A stretch of 64,000 nt of DNA, from contig CAWAUR010000010.1 in the NCBI GenBank assembly GCA_963785255.1, positions 1-64,000 on the forward strand, read 5' to 3'. Source of the DNA: Bog-159 sp963785255. GTDB taxonomy: Bacteria > Acidobacteriota > Terriglobia > Bryobacterales > Bryobacteraceae. A model generated the notes under the pieces. It did no database searches. It was given only the letters and a program-made list of their open reading frames with translations, and was not told where the DNA came from. Shown in pieces: positions 25,397 to 34,318 of this stretch; position 1 is the first letter of the stretch; each line of letters starts with the position of its first letter. A program made the translations under genes and the position numbers.

Positions 25397-28300
25397 TTAG
25401 GAAAGCAGTAACTCTAAGTCTTCGCGCTTCAAATCGCGGATCAGGCTGTTATCTTCACTTATAATTGCCGCGGCTAAGTCGCGTTTTTTGCTTTGTAATT
25501 GCAATATTTTTTCTTCGACAGTATCGCGCGCGATCAGCCGGTAAGCGAACACGTGGTTCATCTGCCCGATACGGTGCGCGCGGTCGACCGCTTGTGCTTC
25601 CACCGCCGGATTCCACCACGGGTCGAGCAGGAACACATATTCCGCCGCGGTCAAGTTCAATCCCAGCCCGCCGGCCTTAAGGCTGATCAAAAACAGATTG
25701 CACTTCGGATCGTTCTGGAAATGCTCTACGCGCTGCTGGCGATCGCGCGTCGCCCCATCCAGATACTCGTACGTCATGGTCGAATCTTCCAGGCGATCCT
25801 GCACCAACGACAGCAGGCTGGTGAATTGCGAGAACACCAGCGCCTTGTGGCCTTCCGACACGACCTCTTCCAACCGGTCGAACAGCACCTCCATTTTCGC
25901 GCTGGGATCCTTGCGGCGTTTGGGATCGAGCAGCGCCGGATGGCAGGCCGCCTGCCGCAATCGCAGCAACGCTTCGAGCACCTGGATCTTGGATTTCGCC
26001 AAGCCCTTGGTATCCACCATCCCCAGCAGCGAATTGCGGTAATGCACGCGCAGCTCGTTATACAGCTTGCGCTGCGCGGGTTCCATCTCGCACAGGATGG
26101 TCTGCTCCGATTTGGGCGGCAGCTCGCGCGCCACCTGCTCCTTGGTGCGACGCAGGATGAACGGACGCAGCGCGTGCGCCAGCAGCGTGCGCGTCTCTTC
26201 GCTGGGATTGCGGCCCGCATTGCCGGCCAGCTTGAAGACGCTGGCGGCGCCCAGCATGCCGGGATTCAGGAATTCGAAAATGCTCCACAACTCGCCCAGA
26301 TGATTCTCGACCGGCGTGCCGCTCAGCGCCAGGCGATTGCGTCCGTTCAACAGGCGCGCGGCCTTGGCGGATTCGGTGCCCGGATTCTTGATGGCCTGGG
26401 CTTCGTCGAGCACGATGTAATCGAACTCGATATCCTTGAACTCCGCGGCGTCGCGGCGCAAAGTGCCGTAAGTCGTCAGCACCAAGTCGTAATTTTTGAA
26501 GCCGTCCACGGCGCGCGCCATGCCGGTGTGATCGAGCACGCGCAAGCGGGGCGTGAAGCGCGCGGCCTCTTGCTTCCAATTGAAAACCAGCGAGCGCGGC
26601 ACCACCACCAGCGAGGGATCAGATGAATCGGGCGACGCGCGGCGGGCTTCCAGCATGGCCAGCACCTGCGCGGTCTTGCCGACGCCCATATCGTCCGCCA
26701 GGCAGCCACCGAAACCGAAGCGCCGCAGAAAATCCATCCAGCCCACGCCATCGCGCTGATAATCGCGCAACTGGCCCACGAATCCTTCAGGCTGCTCGGC
26801 GGTGCGGATGCCGCCGAAGTTGCGCAGTTCGTCGCGCACGCGAGCGAAGGTGGCGTCGCAAACCACTTCCGGCTGGGTGGCCAGCAGCGCATCCAGCAGG
26901 CCCGCCTGATTGCGGCGAAAGCGCATATGATCGGGCTCGGCGGTGCCCAATCCGGCGATGGGGCCGAAGCGGCTCAGCCACTCTTCGGGCAGCAGACCGT
27001 AAGTGCCGTCATCGAGCCGCACCATATTCTCGCCGCGGCGCAGAGCGGCCAGCAGCGCCGGCAGCTTAACGGATGCGCCTTCGTAATCCACCTCGCCGTG
27101 CAGCTCGAACCAATCGACGCCCGAAGAGACGCCCACGTGCATCGCGCCGGGGCGGCGGAAAATCTTGCCTTCGGCTTCCACATGCCAACCGGCCATCAGG
27201 CAGGCGTGCGCCACGGCGGGCAGTTTCTTGGGCGCCAATCGCATCAGGCCCGGCGTGTTCGAATAGGGGTCCCGGAACTCCTCCACCCCCTGATCGAACA
27301 GAAACTCTTTGGCGGCAGCCTCCACCGCTGCGTCTCGCACCACAAACTTGCGGTCATGCGGATCGTAGATGCCGCGGCTGGTGGCAATCGCGGGAATGCG
27401 CTGGCCATCGTAATCGAAGGCCAGTTCGGCATGCATGCGCTGCTGCTCCCACTCGTAGCGTTTCACTGAGCGAAACGTGAGGCAAGGCTTGGGAGTGGGA
27501 TGCACCTCCTGGTAGCGCAGTTCCTCGGGGACTTCGATGCGCGCGGCCAGCGGATGCTCGAGCAGCGCCGACAGCATCTCGCCGATATCGCCTTCCGGCG
27601 CGTCGATATGGCGCAGCCGGCGCAGCGCCGCGATCCATTCGGCGGGCGCGTCATCTTCCAACAACGCGGCGTGTTCACGCGTAAACACCAAACCTTCGGC
27701 GATCAGGAGGGGCGCGGCCAGGTCCATCTCCGCGGGCGCATCGCCGTCGCGGCGCAGATATCCGGCCAGCGCCCATTTTTTTCCTTCCAAACGCTGCAGG
27801 CGGAGCACTACACGCCAAGGTGGGCCATCGTCCCAGGCAAGCGGCAGCCACTCTTCGCCGGCTCCATTCGCCTCAATGAAGCAGCGTCCCGTGCGCACAA
27901 TTTCCCGCATGATCGAAGGCGCCAGGGGATGCCTCAACCGGAAACTTTCAAACGATTCGTATGTGCCGTAACCCATCCAATCGGAGCTGATTGCGGTGCC
28001 GGAAAGCAGCCCCAGGATGTGGCGATCCGCGGGATCCGGCAGAGAGGAAAGCATGCCGCGGTTGACTTGCGCGACGGCCGGTTTCTTCCAGCCGCCCTTG
28101 AGTTTTGGCTCGCGCGTTTTTAGATCGAGGATCAGCGCCCCGCGCGTGGTGCTGGAAAGCAAATCGACGATATAGAGCAGTTCCCTCTGCGCCGGCCACA
28201 CCGTGCGGGCCAACGATCCGGCCGGCACGATTTCACTCAGACGCTGTTTCCACGCGGGCGGCACAACCTGCAGCGGAGGCTTCGGAGCGGGGAGTGCGTG

Positions 28301-28675
28301 GGTGGGGGGGGCATAGTAATGCGGCTGGTCGAACTCCTCGTCGTCCTCCTCGCGGGGCGATTCGTCGAACGAGACGTCGCGCGAATTGAGCCGGGTGATG
28401 GCTGTGAAGTAATTCTGCGCATCCGCCGCCAGAATGGTGGCCCAGATATGCTTGCAGCCGCCCACCTCGGCGTAGTAGGGACAATCGCAAAACAGCATTA
28501 AGTGCCGGCCATCCCAGGAGATTTCGACGTCGTAGACGCGCGAGCCGCGCACCCCCGCCGCGACAGACGACTCGTTGCCGCGTTTGATGCGCACCGCGCC
28601 TAATCGATAATAGCTGGCGCCGCGGGCGCGAACGTCGTTATCGAAATGGGCGGATAGTGCGGACGCAAGTTTCAT
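25397..28675 (-). CDS. SWIM zinc-finger SNF2-family helicase
   Basis: 1092 residues. The N-terminal SWIM zinc finger is CDCPYYAEVGGCKHIWA (about 64-80). A long middle part holds strand-rich segments. The SNF2 ATPase core starts at about residue 640: DYQRDGVGWMDFL, Walker A LADDMGVGKT, LVVVPRSLVFNWKQE, DEAQ box VLDEAQAIKN, SGTPVENHLGELWSIFEFL, and the C-terminal helicase domain ending VDRAHRIGQ and YRLIARDTVEEKIL. Such proteins are DNA translocases of the HepA/RapA-SNF2 type with unknown targets in bacteria. Start ATG at 28675. Single gene with no operon partner. Confidence 0.93.
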   Translation of the reverse strand: MKLASALSAHFDNDVRARGASYYRLGAVRIKRGNESSVAAGVRGSRVYDVEISWDGRHLMLFCDCPYYAEVGGCKHIWATILAADAQNYFTAITRLNSRDVSFDESPREEDDEEFDQPHYYAPPTHALPAPKPPLQVVPPAWKQRLSEIVPAGSLARTVWPAQRELLYIVDLLSSTTRGALILDLKTREPKLKGGWKKPAVAQVNRGMLSSLPDPADRHILGLLSGTAISSDWMGYGTYESFESFRLRHPLAPSIMREIVRTGRCFIEANGAGEEWLPLAWDDGPPWRVVLRLQRLEGKKWALAGYLRRDGDAPAEMDLAAPLLIAEGLVFTREHAALLEDDAPAEWIAALRRLRHIDAPEGDIGEMLSALLEHPLAARIEVPEELRYQEVHPTPKPCLTFRSVKRYEWEQQRMHAELAFDYDGQRIPAIATSRGIYDPHDRKFVVRDAAVEAAAKEFLFDQGVEEFRDPYSNTPGLMRLAPKKLPAVAHACLMAGWHVEAEGKIFRRPGAMHVGVSSGVDWFELHGEVDYEGASVKLPALLAALRRGENMVRLDDGTYGLLPEEWLSRFGPIAGLGTAEPDHMRFRRNQAGLLDALLATQPEVVCDATFARVRDELRNFGGIRTAEQPEGFVGQLRDYQRDGVGWMDFLRRFGFGGCLADDMGVGKTAQVLAMLEARRASPDSSDPSLVVVPRSLVFNWKQEAARFTPRLRVLDHTGMARAVDGFKNYDLVLTTYGTLRRDAAEFKDIEFDYIVLDEAQAIKNPGTESAKAARLLNGRNRLALSGTPVENHLGELWSIFEFLNPGMLGAASVFKLAGNAGRNPSEETRTLLAHALRPFILRRTKEQVARELPPKSEQTILCEMEPAQRKLYNELRVHYRNSLLGMVDTKGLAKSKIQVLEALLRLRQAACHPALLDPKRRKDPSAKMEVLFDRLEEVVSEGHKALVFSQFTSLLSLVQDRLEDSTMTYEYLDGATRDRQQRVEHFQNDPKCNLFLISLKAGGLGLNLTAAEYVFLLDPWWNPAVEAQAVDRAHRIGQMNHVFAYRLIARDTVEEKILQLQSKKRDLAAAIISEDNSLIRDLKREDLELLLS

Positions 28676-28742
28676 CGCGCGGTTGGGGAGGGATGCTCTG
28701 ATTGTAGCGCATGCGCGGATGCTGGGGAGACCGCCTGACGGA

Positions 28743-28900
28743 AACCGCTTCCTGACGGTCGCGGCTCAGTAAACGTCGCGAGCTCAGTAACGTCGCGAGC
28801 TCAGTAACGCTCGAGCGCCCGGTAACGGCGAGCGCGCGGTAGCGTCAAGCGCCCGGTAACGTCTGCCACGTTACCGAGCCGCGACCGTGAGGGAGCGGTT
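28743..28900. repeat. 17-bp tandem repeats inside a 30-bp inverted repeat
   Basis: The outer arms 28743-28772 and 28871-28900 are inverted copies with 27 of 30 positions matching. Between them are five units of 17-18 bp (28773, 28790, 28807, 28825, 28842). The first two are identical (ACGTCGCGAGCTCAGTA); the others drift to ACG..GAGCGCCCGGTA. The whole 158 bp could fold into a large cruciform. It lies between two convergent or unrelated genes and encodes nothing. Confidence 0.8.
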
Positions 28901-28911
28901 CTTGTGAGCGC

Positions 28912-30108
28912 TCAGGCGCTGGCGGACCGCACGGTCTGCCGGCGCTCGAAACGGATGGGCAGCCGGTTCGGACCCAACACATGCAGCGCCTGTCGAGGTT
29001 GCCAGGGTTGGTCGCCGGCGCGCGCGAAGCTGGTCACCTGTGCGAGGAATTCCGTCAGCGCCACGCGGCCCTCCAAACGCGAAAGCGGCGCGCCGATACA
29101 AAAATGAATCCCATGCCCGAAGGCGATATGCGGATTCGGCTGGCGCGCAGTATCGAACCGGTCCGGTTCCGAAAACGCCCGCGGATCGCGGTTCGCGGAA
29201 CCAATCATGGCGAGCACCCGCTTGCCGGCCGGAATGGTCACGCCGTCGACGTCCACTGCGTGCCGCGTGCCCCGGAACATGAATTGAATGGGCGAACGAT
29301 ATCGCAGTGCCTCCTCGATGGCGCTGGGCAACAGCTCGGCGCCGCTCTCAGCCGCGCGAGCTGATCCGGATTCTCCATCAGGCAGAGCAGCGCGCTGTTG
29401 AGCAGGTTGGTGGTGGTTTCGTTGCCCGCGACCAGGAGGAGTTGCACGAAAGCCACGATCTCGTGGGGAGTAAGCCGGTCGCCATCGACTTCGGCTTCCA
29501 CCAGGTTGGTGAGTAGGTCGCCTTGGGGCGCTCTCCTGCGCTGCTCGATGAGCTGCGCGAGATACACGGACATTTCGCCCGTGGTAGCGCCATACTCAAC
29601 GCCGGCCTGGGCGCCCGCCTCGCGGCTCAAAACCGTGTTGCTGAGCGTGAGGATCGCGTCGCTCCAGCGCCGGAACCGCGGCCAGTCGGCGATGGGGATG
29701 CCGATCATTTCGGCGATCACCATGAGTTGGCAGCGGGATGGCAAACTCCGACGCAAAATCCATTTCGCCGCGCTCCATGGCCCGCACCAGCAAGGTGTGC
29801 GACAGTTCGCGAATACGCGGCTCCAGGTCCGCCACCACGCGCGGGGTGAAGGCGCGCATCACCAGGTGCGGAGTTTGGTGTGGCGCGGCGGATCGAAGAA
29901 GATCATCCAGGGCGGCGTGGGTTGCTTGGCCGTGGATGCCACATCGTTAACTGAAGGCCTCGTGATCGGTCAAAACGCGCTTCACGCCGTCGTAATCGAA
30001 GATCATCCAGAAGTCGATGCGCGGATCGTAGAGCACCGGATGCCATCGGCGAAGCTCGGCGTAATAAGGGTAAGGGTTGCGCCGCATGTCTTCGGAGAGA
30101 AAGTCCAT
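28912..30108 (-). pseudogene. cytochrome P450, multiple frameshifts
   Basis: The complete P450 order can be followed from ATG at 30108 (MDFLSEDMRRNPYPYYAELRRWHPVL) to the stop at 28912, but in several frames. Breaks occur after HEAFS (about 29945), near KLRT (about 29870), near EFAIPL (about 29740) and after LRAAPS (about 29330). Landmarks are the I-helix AGNETTTN, the K-helix EALRYRSP (ExxR) and the haem loop FGHGIHFCIGAPLSRLE with its cysteine ligand. It belongs to the CYP107-like bacterial class by look. Four shifts in 1.2 kb make it a dead gene unless the assembly is poor here. Confidence 0.85.
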
Positions 30109-30181
30109 GCCTACAATATAGGCGCTTCGCGATGTAGTTAATAAGTGGAGTTACTGGATGGTGTATGGTTTGTTACAGGCG
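30109..30181. other. short intergenic region
   Basis: Between the P450 pseudogene start and the stop codon of the PDZ gene. AT-richer than its surroundings, no signal recognised. Confidence 0.3.
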
Positions 30182-31078
30182 TTAGCAGCGCGGGCCGGCC
30201 AGCGCCACCGGCCGCATGCCGCGGCTGCCGGATTCCACAGTCACGGTGAGAGTAACTTCCTTCTTATCGCGCACCACCACGATCGGGAAGGTACGCTTAC
30301 CGCGCGCGGCCCGGACCAGGCTTGAGATCTCCTGAACCTGACTCACCGCTTCGCCATCCACCTTCACGATCACGTCGCCGGCGCGCATGCCGGCTTTCTC
30401 GGCCGCGGTATCTTTTCCCACGGAACGCACCAGCACGCCTTCCTTCACTCCGAAGTAGGCCGCCAACTGCGAACCAAGAGCCTCGCACTCGATGCCCAGC
30501 ATACCGGTACGCGAGAAGCCGTAAACACGAGGCATATCCGGCATGGGGGCGACCTCGGGCATGGGCGGAACTTCGGGCATGGGCGGCATCGGCGGCATGG
30601 ACGGCATCGCGATGGCCATATCGCCGTTGTCGCCATCCCCCGTGATTAACGAAAACTGCCCGGCCCGTTGCCCGATGGTAGCGGTAATCGTCTGCGTGCC
30701 GCCGTTGCGCCAAACCAGCAGCTTGACTTGCCGGTCGATGGGGGTCTCGTGCACCAGCCGCACGAATTGCTCGGTGCCTTCGATGCGCTGGCCGTTATAT
30801 TCGAGCACCACGTCGGATTCCTTCAAGCCGGCTTTGGCCGCGGGACTATCGTGATCGACGTTTTTGACTTCAACGCCGCGCACCTCTTTCAAGTTGAGCG
30901 CCTTGGCGCGTTCGGCATCGATCTCAGCCACGCCGATGCCCAGGTAGCTACTCTTACCGACGTGTAAGGTGTAGGCGCGATTGGTGGCCGAGCGCGCGCG
31001 CGGCGTGGGATCCTGCGCGAGCGAGCCGGAAGCCGCTGCCAAACCGAGAGCCATGAAGCAGAGAGATGGGCGATGCAT
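30182..31078 (-). CDS. secreted double-PDZ protein
   Basis: 298 residues from MHRPSLCFMALG at 31078; the signal peptide ends near SGSLAQ. The first PDZ domain (about 45-135) has YLGIGVAEIDAERAKAL and SPAAKAGLKESDVVLEYNGQRI; the second (about 190-285) has GMLGIECEALGSQLAAYFGVKEGVLVRSV and AAEKAGMRAGDVIVKVDGEAV. A linker of repeated PMPxxPPMP links them. There is no protease domain, so it is a binding or scaffold protein of the periplasm. It is the last gene of the sigma-factor operon. Confidence 0.85.
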   Translation of the reverse strand: MHRPSLCFMALGLAAASGSLAQDPTPRARSATNRAYTLHVGKSSYLGIGVAEIDAERAKALNLKEVRGVEVKNVDHDSPAAKAGLKESDVVLEYNGQRIEGTEQFVRLVHETPIDRQVKLLVWRNGGTQTITATIGQRAGQFSLITGDGDNGDMAIAMPSMPPMPPMPEVPPMPEVAPMPDMPRVYGFSRTGMLGIECEALGSQLAAYFGVKEGVLVRSVGKDTAAEKAGMRAGDVIVKVDGEAVSQVQEISSLVRAARGKRTFPIVVVRDKKEVTLTVTVESGSRGMRPVALAGPRC

Positions 31079-31088
31079 GAATTCCTCG

Positions 31089-32246
31089 TTAACGTTGCCG
31101 TTTGATAAAAATGGTGCCACCGGCGCCGGAGATGCGCAGGATCGGTCCGCCGCCGTTGACCGGCCCTTCGGCGACCACCTGCCCGCCCTCCATGTGCACC
31201 CTGATTCCGGGATAATCCGATACGATTCTGCGGATACTGCCCGCCAGCTCGTTTTGCGCCTGGATGGTCACACCCAAATTAGACGGGATGATCACGGTAA
31301 TGTCACCACCGCCGGTGGATAGAAACGAATCCGCCATGGGCTTGCCGGCGAGCAGCGTGGCGATGATGCTGCCGATGGCGGTGGAGACGCGCACGCTGCC
31401 GGAGATGTTATCGAGATTCACGCCGCCGCCCGCGTTTTCGCAGCGCACACCCTCGGCCGAGCCGACCTTCACGGGTCCGCCGGAGTTGCGCGCGGTAACC
31501 ACGCCATGCGCCTGGCCCACGTCGATGGGGCCGCCGCCAGTGGACGCAATCACGGCCGAGCCGGCGTTGCGAATGCGAATGCTTCCCGCCATGGTGGTGG
31601 CGTGCACCAGGCCGCGAATTTCCTGCGCCAGAATATCGCCGCCACCGGTTTGAAAAGTGGCTTCGCCGCGCACTAACGCCGCCGAGATCGTGCCGCCGGC
31701 CGTGGCGCAATTGGCGTTGCCGCCCACCGCGCCCAGCGTGATATCGCCGCCCGCGGTGCGCACGGCGATATTGCCGCCGATCCGGTCGGCGTTCACCGCG
31801 CCGCCGCCGGTTTCCACCTGCACGGCGCCATCCAGATCGTGAAACGCGACTGCGCCCTCGGTGGTGGTGACATTCGTATCGGCCACGTTGCGCGGCAGAT
31901 TCACTTGCAGATCAACCAGGCCATCGCCGCGTTGAACCAATACATAGACGGTGTTACCGCCTTGCCTGGCGACGCGCACTGCGAAGCGCTTGGTGATGGC
32001 GCGCGCTTCATCCGGGCTGGCCGCTTTCACGCGAATCTTCAGCGTGTACGACATTTCCTGGCCCGCGCCGCCATTCAGCGTCACAGCGCCGCGCGAAGTG
32101 ATACGCACATGCGCGGAGGGAGCCACAGGTTCAGCGCCGGAGCGCACCTCCACCCAATATTTTCCTTCGCGCACCAGGGGCATGTCGCCCGCCAGCGCGA
32201 TGCTTAAGATTCCCGATATGAAGAAAGCGCCACGGATCGCGATCAT
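31089..32246 (-). CDS. DUF4097-type secreted beta-helix protein
   Basis: 385 residues with a signal peptide (AIRGAFFISGILSIALAGDM). From about residue 110 the sequence is a run of short beta-strand repeats such as VTTTEGAVAFHDLDGAVQVETGGGAVNADRIGGNIAVRTAGGDI, the pattern of DUF4097/putative adhesin proteins. These are typically encoded beside ECF sigma and anti-sigma genes, as here. It lies 3 bp after the anti-sigma gene and 10 bp before the PDZ gene. Its likely place is the periplasm or outer surface. Function unknown. Confidence 0.8.
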   Translation of the reverse strand: MIAIRGAFFISGILSIALAGDMPLVREGKYWVEVRSGAEPVAPSAHVRITSRGAVTLNGGAGQEMSYTLKIRVKAASPDEARAITKRFAVRVARQGGNTVYVLVQRGDGLVDLQVNLPRNVADTNVTTTEGAVAFHDLDGAVQVETGGGAVNADRIGGNIAVRTAGGDITLGAVGGNANCATAGGTISAALVRGEATFQTGGGDILAQEIRGLVHATTMAGSIRIRNAGSAVIASTGGGPIDVGQAHGVVTARNSGGPVKVGSAEGVRCENAGGGVNLDNISGSVRVSTAIGSIIATLLAGKPMADSFLSTGGGDITVIIPSNLGVTIQAQNELAGSIRRIVSDYPGIRVHMEGGQVVAEGPVNGGGPILRISGAGGTIFIKRQR

Positions 32247-32249
32247 AGT

Positions 32250-33188
32250 TTAGAACGTTCCCACCGAGGCATTCAAATCCCGCAAAGCTTTCACGCAACG
32301 TCCGCGCACGTAAGTATTGCCTTCGTTCTGGACCACACTCTGCAAAACGCCAACCATATTATCGTCGGCGTGGGCCGTGAGCGCATCCACGGCGGCGATG
32401 CGCACGCCGGGACTGTCGTCGTGCATCAAAACGTGCGCCAGCACATTGCGTACTGCCGGGTCGCCGGTGTAAGCCTTCAGACCATCGAGCGCCTTCAAGC
32501 GCACACCCGCATTGGGATCTTCGGCTACGCGATTGAGCAGCAACTCGCGCACCTGCGAAGAATCCGACTGGTTCTTCAGCAGATCCACCGATACCCAACG
32601 CACGGCCGGATTATTTTCATCGTGCGCGGCGGCCAGGATCAGCCGCTGGATATTGGCGTCGCTGACCTTGCCGGTAACTACGCGGCTGCTGGTTTCATCG
32701 AGCACGATGCGCACCTCGCCCGGCTGCGAGCTGTCCTGGACAGGCTGCAGGGAGCGCACCGAGGCGATGGCGTTTTCCGGGACCAGCGAGGCGAAACTGA
32801 ATGGACCGGCGCCGCCCGGCACGGTCAAGCGCGCGGCCACGAATCCGAGAGCGATCAGGGCGCTGGCGCCCAGCGGCATGCGCCACGGACCTAAAGAAGG
32901 AAGCCATGCGGAAAAGCGCCACGGCGAGGGCCGCTCGAGGGGCCGGGGGACGGTGGCCTCGTGCCGGTAAACCGCGCGCATCAGATCGTGCCGGCATTCG
33001 GCCAGCAGGGCGGCGGAGGGTTCCATGGCGCGCCGGTCGAGCGCGGCCGATAATGCCCGCTGCGACTCCGCCTCGCGCGCGCAAGCCGCGCAAGTATCCA
33101 AATGCTGTTCGAGGCGGTCTTCCTCCTCGGGCGGCAATTCGCCATAAAAATACAGCGGAATAATCTTGGTTACGGATTCGCAATTCAT
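32250..33188 (-). CDS. anti-sigma factor with zf-HC2 and HEAT repeats
   Basis: 312 residues. The N-terminal zinc-binding anti-sigma segment has EQHLDTCAACAREAESQ (H-x3-C-x2-C, about 28-44). One membrane helix lies at about 108-128 (LGASALIALGFVAARLTV). The C-terminal half is HEAT-like: LILAAAHDENNPAVRWVSVDLLKNQ, LLLNRVAEDPNAGVRLKALDGLKAY, VLAHVLMHDDSPGVRIAAVDALTAH, VVQNEGNTYVRGRCVKALRDL, about 31 residues each. So the sensor part outside the membrane would be a HEAT solenoid. The start overlaps the sigma gene stop as ATGA. Confidence 0.88.
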   Translation of the reverse strand: MNCESVTKIIPLYFYGELPPEEEDRLEQHLDTCAACAREAESQRALSAALDRRAMEPSAALLAECRHDLMRAVYRHEATVPRPLERPSPWRFSAWLPSLGPWRMPLGASALIALGFVAARLTVPGGAGPFSFASLVPENAIASVRSLQPVQDSSQPGEVRIVLDETSSRVVTGKVSDANIQRLILAAAHDENNPAVRWVSVDLLKNQSDSSQVRELLLNRVAEDPNAGVRLKALDGLKAYTGDPAVRNVLAHVLMHDDSPGVRIAAVDALTAHADDNMVGVLQSVVQNEGNTYVRGRCVKALRDLNASVGTF

Positions 33189-33802
33189 TGTATATCTCCC
33201 AACACCGCGCGCATTTTTTGCGTCGCGCGGAACAGACAGTTTTTGGCGGCTTCCTCGCTGGTGCCCAGGATCTCCCCGATATTGCGCAGCCGCAGACCCT
33301 GATAATGCCGCAACTCGAAAACCATGCGCTCGCGGGGCGTCAATCCGCCCAGCGCGCCCTCGATACGCTGTTTAAGCTGCGTGTTCCAGGTATGCCGCTC
33401 CGGATTGGCGTGCGCAGCTTCCTCTTCAAAATCGTTCATGCGGTCGAGGGGACCTTCGGGGGTGTCCACCACGGCCGGCTCCTCTTTCCGGACTTTGCGT
33501 TTGCGCAGATAATCGAGGCAAATGTTCGTCACAATGCGATAGAGCCAGGTATGGAAACTGCAATCGAACCGGAACGAATCGATGTTGCGAAACACGCGCA
33601 AAAAAGCCTCCTGAAAGACGTCGCGGGCGTCTTCCTGGGAGCGCAACAGGTTCACGGCGAGGCGGAGCACACTTTGGTCGTACGCGCGGACCAGTTGCTC
33701 GAAGGCGTCCTGATCGCCGCGCTGGACTGCCCGAATCAGGCTGGCTTCATCTAGTTTGGGGCTCAACCTGGCACCGACGGCACCCGCCGCTTCCTGCGCC
33801 AT
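33185..33802 (-). CDS. ECF (RpoE-like) sigma factor
   Basis: 205 residues. Region 2 (about 22-90): LIRAVQRGDQDAFEQLVRAYD, DARDVFQEAFLRVFRNIDSFRFDCSFHTWLYRIVTN. Region 4 (about 145-200): LTPRERMVFELRHYQGLRLRNIGEILGTSEEAAKNCLFRATQKMR. It is the first gene of a four-gene operon (sigma, anti-sigma, DUF4097, PDZ) and probably regulates itself. The signal it answers to is likely envelope-related, given the surface nature of the other products. Confidence 0.93.
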   Translation of the reverse strand: MAQEAAGAVGARLSPKLDEASLIRAVQRGDQDAFEQLVRAYDQSVLRLAVNLLRSQEDARDVFQEAFLRVFRNIDSFRFDCSFHTWLYRIVTNICLDYLRKRKVRKEEPAVVDTPEGPLDRMNDFEEEAAHANPERHTWNTQLKQRIEGALGGLTPRERMVFELRHYQGLRLRNIGEILGTSEEAAKNCLFRATQKMRAVLGDIQ

Positions 33803-33817
33803 AAGTTCCGGCTCTAC

Positions 33818-34318
33818 CTAAGCTTTCAATGATCCCTTCGAATAGTTTGACGCAGGAGTGGCAATTTTGTCACGCTGTGCTGTTCGGATTCGGACGGTGT
33901 CCCGATGTGGGACGGGTAAGATCTTCTCGCCCGCGCCCAAAAGGCTGCGTTTCAACCAGTCGGGTGCGCGCTCTTTGGCGTGGGCCACGAGAGCGGCGAA
34001 GCGCGGGTCTCCATGGAGCGGCATGAGAAGGGGATCCTTTTCGATGACGAGATCAAATGTGGGGGCCAGCCCGTGGTCAACCGCCTCCAGCAAAAGCGTG
34101 AAAGCTTCATCACGGTTGCCTTTACGCGCCACAATGCAACCTATGTTGTATGTGGAGAGCGCGGTAAGTGGGTGCTCCGGCCCCAAGACGCGACGATCAA
34201 GATCCATTGTCACGCGCTGCAACTTCTCCTCCTCGGAGTAGCGGCCCTCTCCGGTAAAGTCGTTAGCCAGGTTGCGCATCGACTCTAAGTGTGCCCCTAT
34301 GCTCCGGTCCCAGGACAC
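33818..34318 (-). pseudogene. C-terminal TPR end of the kinase, out of frame
   Basis: This frame continues the TPR array of the upstream kinase after a one-base shift near 34295: the kinase frame ends GPEHRGTLRVDAQPG where this frame reads GAHLESMRNLANDF. It holds one more repeat (YSEEEKLQRVTMDLDRRVLGPEHPLTALSTYNIGCI) and the usual ending KDPLLMPLHGDPRFAALVAHAKERA of this kinase family. In relatives it is one protein. Confidence 0.75.

Noticed and set aside
28773..28858. Possible small CRISPR array
   Set aside because: Units of 17-18 bp follow each other without spacers, and no cas gene is present.
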